DNA of 64,000 bases from Saccharopolyspora gregorii (GTDB lineage: Bacteria; Actinomycetota; Actinomycetes; Mycobacteriales; Pseudonocardiaceae): the NCBI RefSeq assembly GCF_024734405.1, contig NZ_CP059556.1, forward strand, positions 6,262,001 to 6,326,000, in the 5' to 3' direction. Below the pieces are notes generated by a model, which did not search any database, was not told the DNA's origin, and saw nothing but the letters and a program-made list of their open reading frames with translations. Of the stretch, positions 61,735-64,000 are shown in pieces. How positions within the stretch are numbered: position 1 is the stretch's first letter; each line of letters begins with the position of its first letter. A program made the translations under genes and the position numbers.

Positions 61735-63986
61735 GGTGTCTGCTAGCCGCAGTGGTCGCGGTCCTGCTGATCAGCGGGATTCCGATCACCTCGGCCCGCA
61801 CGGCGAGCGCGCAGGGGTCCGACGCGACCCAGCTCGAAGTGACCAAAGTCACGCCGTCGGTGGTCTCGGGCTCGACCGGTGAGGTGAGCATCAGCGGCCG
61901 GATCACCAACCGGTCCGGCAGCACCATCAACGGCATCGAGGCCCGCGTGCAGCGCGGCTACCCGACCCAGTCGGACCCCGCCGTGCAGGACGCGCTGCGC
62001 GGCAACGCCGCCACGGTCGACGAGACGAGCTTCCGGCCGCTGATCGACACCCTCGCCCCGGGCCAGCAGGCCCCGTTCGAGCTGAAGGTGCCGCTCACCG
62101 GGCCCGACTCGCTGGAGATCGCCGAATCCGGCTCGTTCCCGCTGCTGGTCAACGTCAACGGCCAGCCCGACGACGGCGGCCGCGCGCGGATCGGCGAGTC
62201 CCGCTTCCTGCTGCCGGTGCTGGCCCCGCCCGGCGCCCCGCCCGCGAAGCCGGCGGAGCCCGCGCCGATCGCCGTGCTGCTGCCGATCGTCGACTACCCG
62301 CGGATGCAGCAGGAGGGCACGCCGGACCAGCGGGCCGTGCTCGCCGACGACGCGCTCGCCGCCTCGCTCACCCCCGGCGGCAGGCTCTACGACCTGGTGC
62401 AGTCCGTGGTGGACGGCGCGGGCGCCGGATCGCCGCTGGGCAACGGGTTGTGCTTCGCCGTCGACCCCGACCTGCTGGCCACCGTCCAGGCCATGAGCCG
62501 CGGCTACCTGGTGCGGCGGCCCGACGGCGGGACGCAGGAGGGCACCGGGGCGGCTTCGGCGCAGCTGTGGCTGAACAAGCTGCGCGAGGCGACCGCCGGG
62601 CGGTGCGTGCTGGCGCTGCCCTACGCCGACTCGGACCTGCTCGCCCTGGAGCACGCCGGGCTGCCCGACCTGATCAAGGGCTCGTTGGACGGCGCGAGCC
62701 TGGTGAAGCAGGTGCTGGCCACCGAACCGCGCCGCAGCGTGCTCTGGCCCATCGAAGGCGCGCTGGACGAGCCGATCTCCCGCAGGCTCACCGGCCTCGG
62801 CATCGACACGGTGCTCGTCGACCCGGCCTCGACGTCCACCGGCTCACCCGCCCCGTCCCGGCTGTTCGAGGACGGGCCGACGGCCCTGCCGATCGATCCG
62901 CTGCTGTCCGAGGCGCTGGACCCCAACCACGGCGGCCCGCGCGAGACGACGGCGATGTCCCCGGAGGACGGCGGCGCGGCCAGCGTGCAGAACGCGCTCG
63001 GGGCGCTCACCTACCGCGCCACGCTCGGCGCCCAGGGCGGCGCGACCTCGGTGCTGGCGCCGCCGCGGCGCTGGAACCTCAGCGGGGAGGACCTGCGTTC
63101 GCTGCTGGACGGCCTGCGCGGCCTCGCCGAAGCCGGGTACGTGCGCCCCGCGGGGCTGCCCGAGCGCGGCGGCGAGGCGGAGCAGAGCGACGCGGCGCTG
63201 CCGGTGGCGCGACCGGAGTACCCGGCGGAGAACGCCGCCGAGGAGATCCCGCAGCCGGTGCTCGACCAGCTCGCCGAGCAGAACTACAAGGTCGGCGACC
63301 TGTACCGCTCCAGCGAGAAGGACCCGGCGACCGACCTGGACCGGGCGGCGCTCACCACGCCGCTGCGCAACGGGCTGCTGCGCGGCGCCTCCAGCGCCTG
63401 GCGCAACGACCCGGCCGCGGCCCGGCACTGGGTGCGGGTCGCCACCGACACCCTCGACGGGGTGCTCTCGCAGGTCAGGCTCGACGAGTTCGCCGGGAAG
63501 ATCACGCTCACCGCGTCGAACGCGCCGATCCCGATGACCGTCACCAACGACCTGCCGGTGACCGTGTCGGTGCGGCTGCGCATCCCCGCGACGGCCGGGC
63601 TGGAGACCCGCGACCTCGGCGTCATCCGGGTGCCCGCGCAGGGGCGCAGGCACTTCCGGTTGGAGACCGAGGTGCACCGGGCGGGCCAGTTCACCGTCGA
63701 CGTGGCGGTCACCACCGAGGCCGGGACGAAGCTGGGCACGGCGAAGCGGATCCAGCTGCAGTCCTACACCTACGACCCGTTCACCGTCGGCCTCACCGCG
63801 ATCGCCAGCGCGCTGCTGGTGATCCTGTCCGGGCGGCGCATCCTGCGCCGGTTGCGGGCGCGCCGGGCCCGCTTGGCCGCGGCAGGCGCGGGGCAGGGCC
63901 CCGCCTCGGAAGGTGGGGAGGCGTCCGTCGCCGAGTCCACCGCGGTCTCCGGCAGCACCACCGAAAGTGACCGCAGCCCGAGCTGA
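61731..63986 (+). CDS. DUF6049 secreted membrane-anchored protein (Rv3909-like)
   Basis: The product is 751 aa. A signal peptide ([20 protein letters not shown]) starts the protein. An Ig-like beta domain follows ([20 protein letters not shown]), then a long central domain ([40 protein letters not shown]), then a beta domain ([20 protein letters not shown]) and one C-terminal helix before a basic cytosolic tail. In actinobacteria this gene sits between mutT4 and murJ, which points to lipid II or envelope work; the function is not known. The GTG start at 61731 overlaps the mutT4 stop, so the two are translationally coupled. Confidence 0.9.
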   Translation: MRCLLAAVVAVLLISGIPITSARTASAQGSDATQLEVTKVTPSVVSGSTGEVSISGRITNRSGSTINGIEARVQRGYPTQSDPAVQDALRGNAATVDETSFRPLIDTLAPGQQAPFELKVPLTGPDSLEIAESGSFPLLVNVNGQPDDGGRARIGESRFLLPVLAPPGAPPAKPAEPAPIAVLLPIVDYPRMQQEGTPDQRAVLADDALAASLTPGGRLYDLVQSVVDGAGAGSPLGNGLCFAVDPDLLATVQAMSRGYLVRRPDGGTQEGTGAASAQLWLNKLREATAGRCVLALPYADSDLLALEHAGLPDLIKGSLDGASLVKQVLATEPRRSVLWPIEGALDEPISRRLTGLGIDTVLVDPASTSTGSPAPSRLFEDGPTALPIDPLLSEALDPNHGGPRETTAMSPEDGGAASVQNALGALTYRATLGAQGGATSVLAPPRRWNLSGEDLRSLLDGLRGLAEAGYVRPAGLPERGGEAEQSDAALPVARPEYPAENAAEEIPQPVLDQLAEQNYKVGDLYRSSEKDPATDLDRAALTTPLRNGLLRGASSAWRNDPAAARHWVRVATDTLDGVLSQVRLDEFAGKITLTASNAPIPMTVTNDLPVTVSVRLRIPATAGLETRDLGVIRVPAQGRRHFRLETEVHRAGQFTVDVAVTTEAGTKLGTAKRIQLQSYTYDPFTVGLTAIASALLVILSGRRILRRLRARRARLAAAGAGQGPASEGGEASVAESTAVSGSTTESDRSPS

Positions 63987-64000
63987 CATCCTGGTCCGGC

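Noticed and set aside
1-64000. CRISPR arrays, tRNA or rRNA genes, transposases, prophage
   Set aside because: I looked for regularly spaced repeats, tRNA T-arm motifs and mobile-element genes and saw none. The only selfish element is the intein.

Overview
The window is high-GC actinobacterial chromosome, most likely from a Pseudonocardiaceae-type mycelial actinomycete. The evidence is GC-rich third codon positions, GTG starts, Tat and lipoprotein exports, GT87 (decaprenyl-phosphate-mannose type) glycosyltransferases, a mycoredoxin, a SARP regulator, a DasR-type operator, and a gene order that matches two Mycobacterium tuberculosis blocks from either side of oriC: dnaB-rplI-rpsR-ssb-rpsF / Rv0051-like / ponA1 / Rv0049-like / ino1 / leuS / Rv0038-like, and pcnA-mutT4-Rv3909-like. 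The window is therefore probably close to oriC, although dnaA and dnaN are not inside it. I see no tRNA, rRNA, CRISPR array, transposase or prophage gene.

Layout. 1-14.9 kb is metabolic and transport genes: the tail of a VanW protein, an alcohol dehydrogenase, a FadE5-type acyl-CoA dehydrogenase behind two operator-like sites, an OmpA lipoprotein, YnfA, an SDR, a PhoX phosphatase with a PHO-box-like repeat, an MFS permease, a HAD hydrolase, a secreted peptidase, an unknown 599-aa protein, a GNAT and a DinB protein. 14.9-19.6 kb is the rpsF-ssb-rpsR-rplI operon followed by dnaB. DnaB carries a class 3 intein in its P-loop, and an array of DnaA-box-like nonamers lies in front of dnaB. 19.7-33.3 kb holds envelope genes: an exported protein, nfo, three GT87 enzymes, a long bifunctional PBP, DUF5318, ino1 and a PAS-GGDEF protein. 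33.4-41.1 kb holds two unrecognised exported proteins, an AI-2E family permease, a membrane GGEEF protein and a two-component system.

41.1-44.5 kb is the most unusual part. Three short paralogous peptides (59, 53 and 54 aa) are followed by an intrinsic terminator, then a PqqD-like/RRE plus M50-type membrane zinc peptidase fusion, then a SARP/BTAD regulator. Three GTGACGG-type heptamers spaced every 11 bp, the usual layout of SARP sites, lie upstream of the first peptide, and an inverted pair of the same motif lies upstream of the SARP gene. I read this as a self-contained peptide production and processing system of a RiPP-like kind that I cannot match to a named class.

44.6-55 kb: ptsI with a DasR (dre) site over its start codon, a DUF2339 membrane protein, a repeat-rich non-coding stretch, a mycoredoxin, a TetR regulator, two small secreted proteins and an acyl-CoA-oxidase-type flavoenzyme. 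The last sits behind a copy of the same 15-bp operator found at fadE5, 51 kb away. 55-64 kb: leuS, an SdpI protein, YqgE, pcnA, mutT4 and the DUF6049 gene that normally precedes murJ.

Many genes here appear leaderless, with a TANNNT -10 box 6-7 nt before the start codon. Coordinates come from reading frames and motif counting by eye. No database search was possible.
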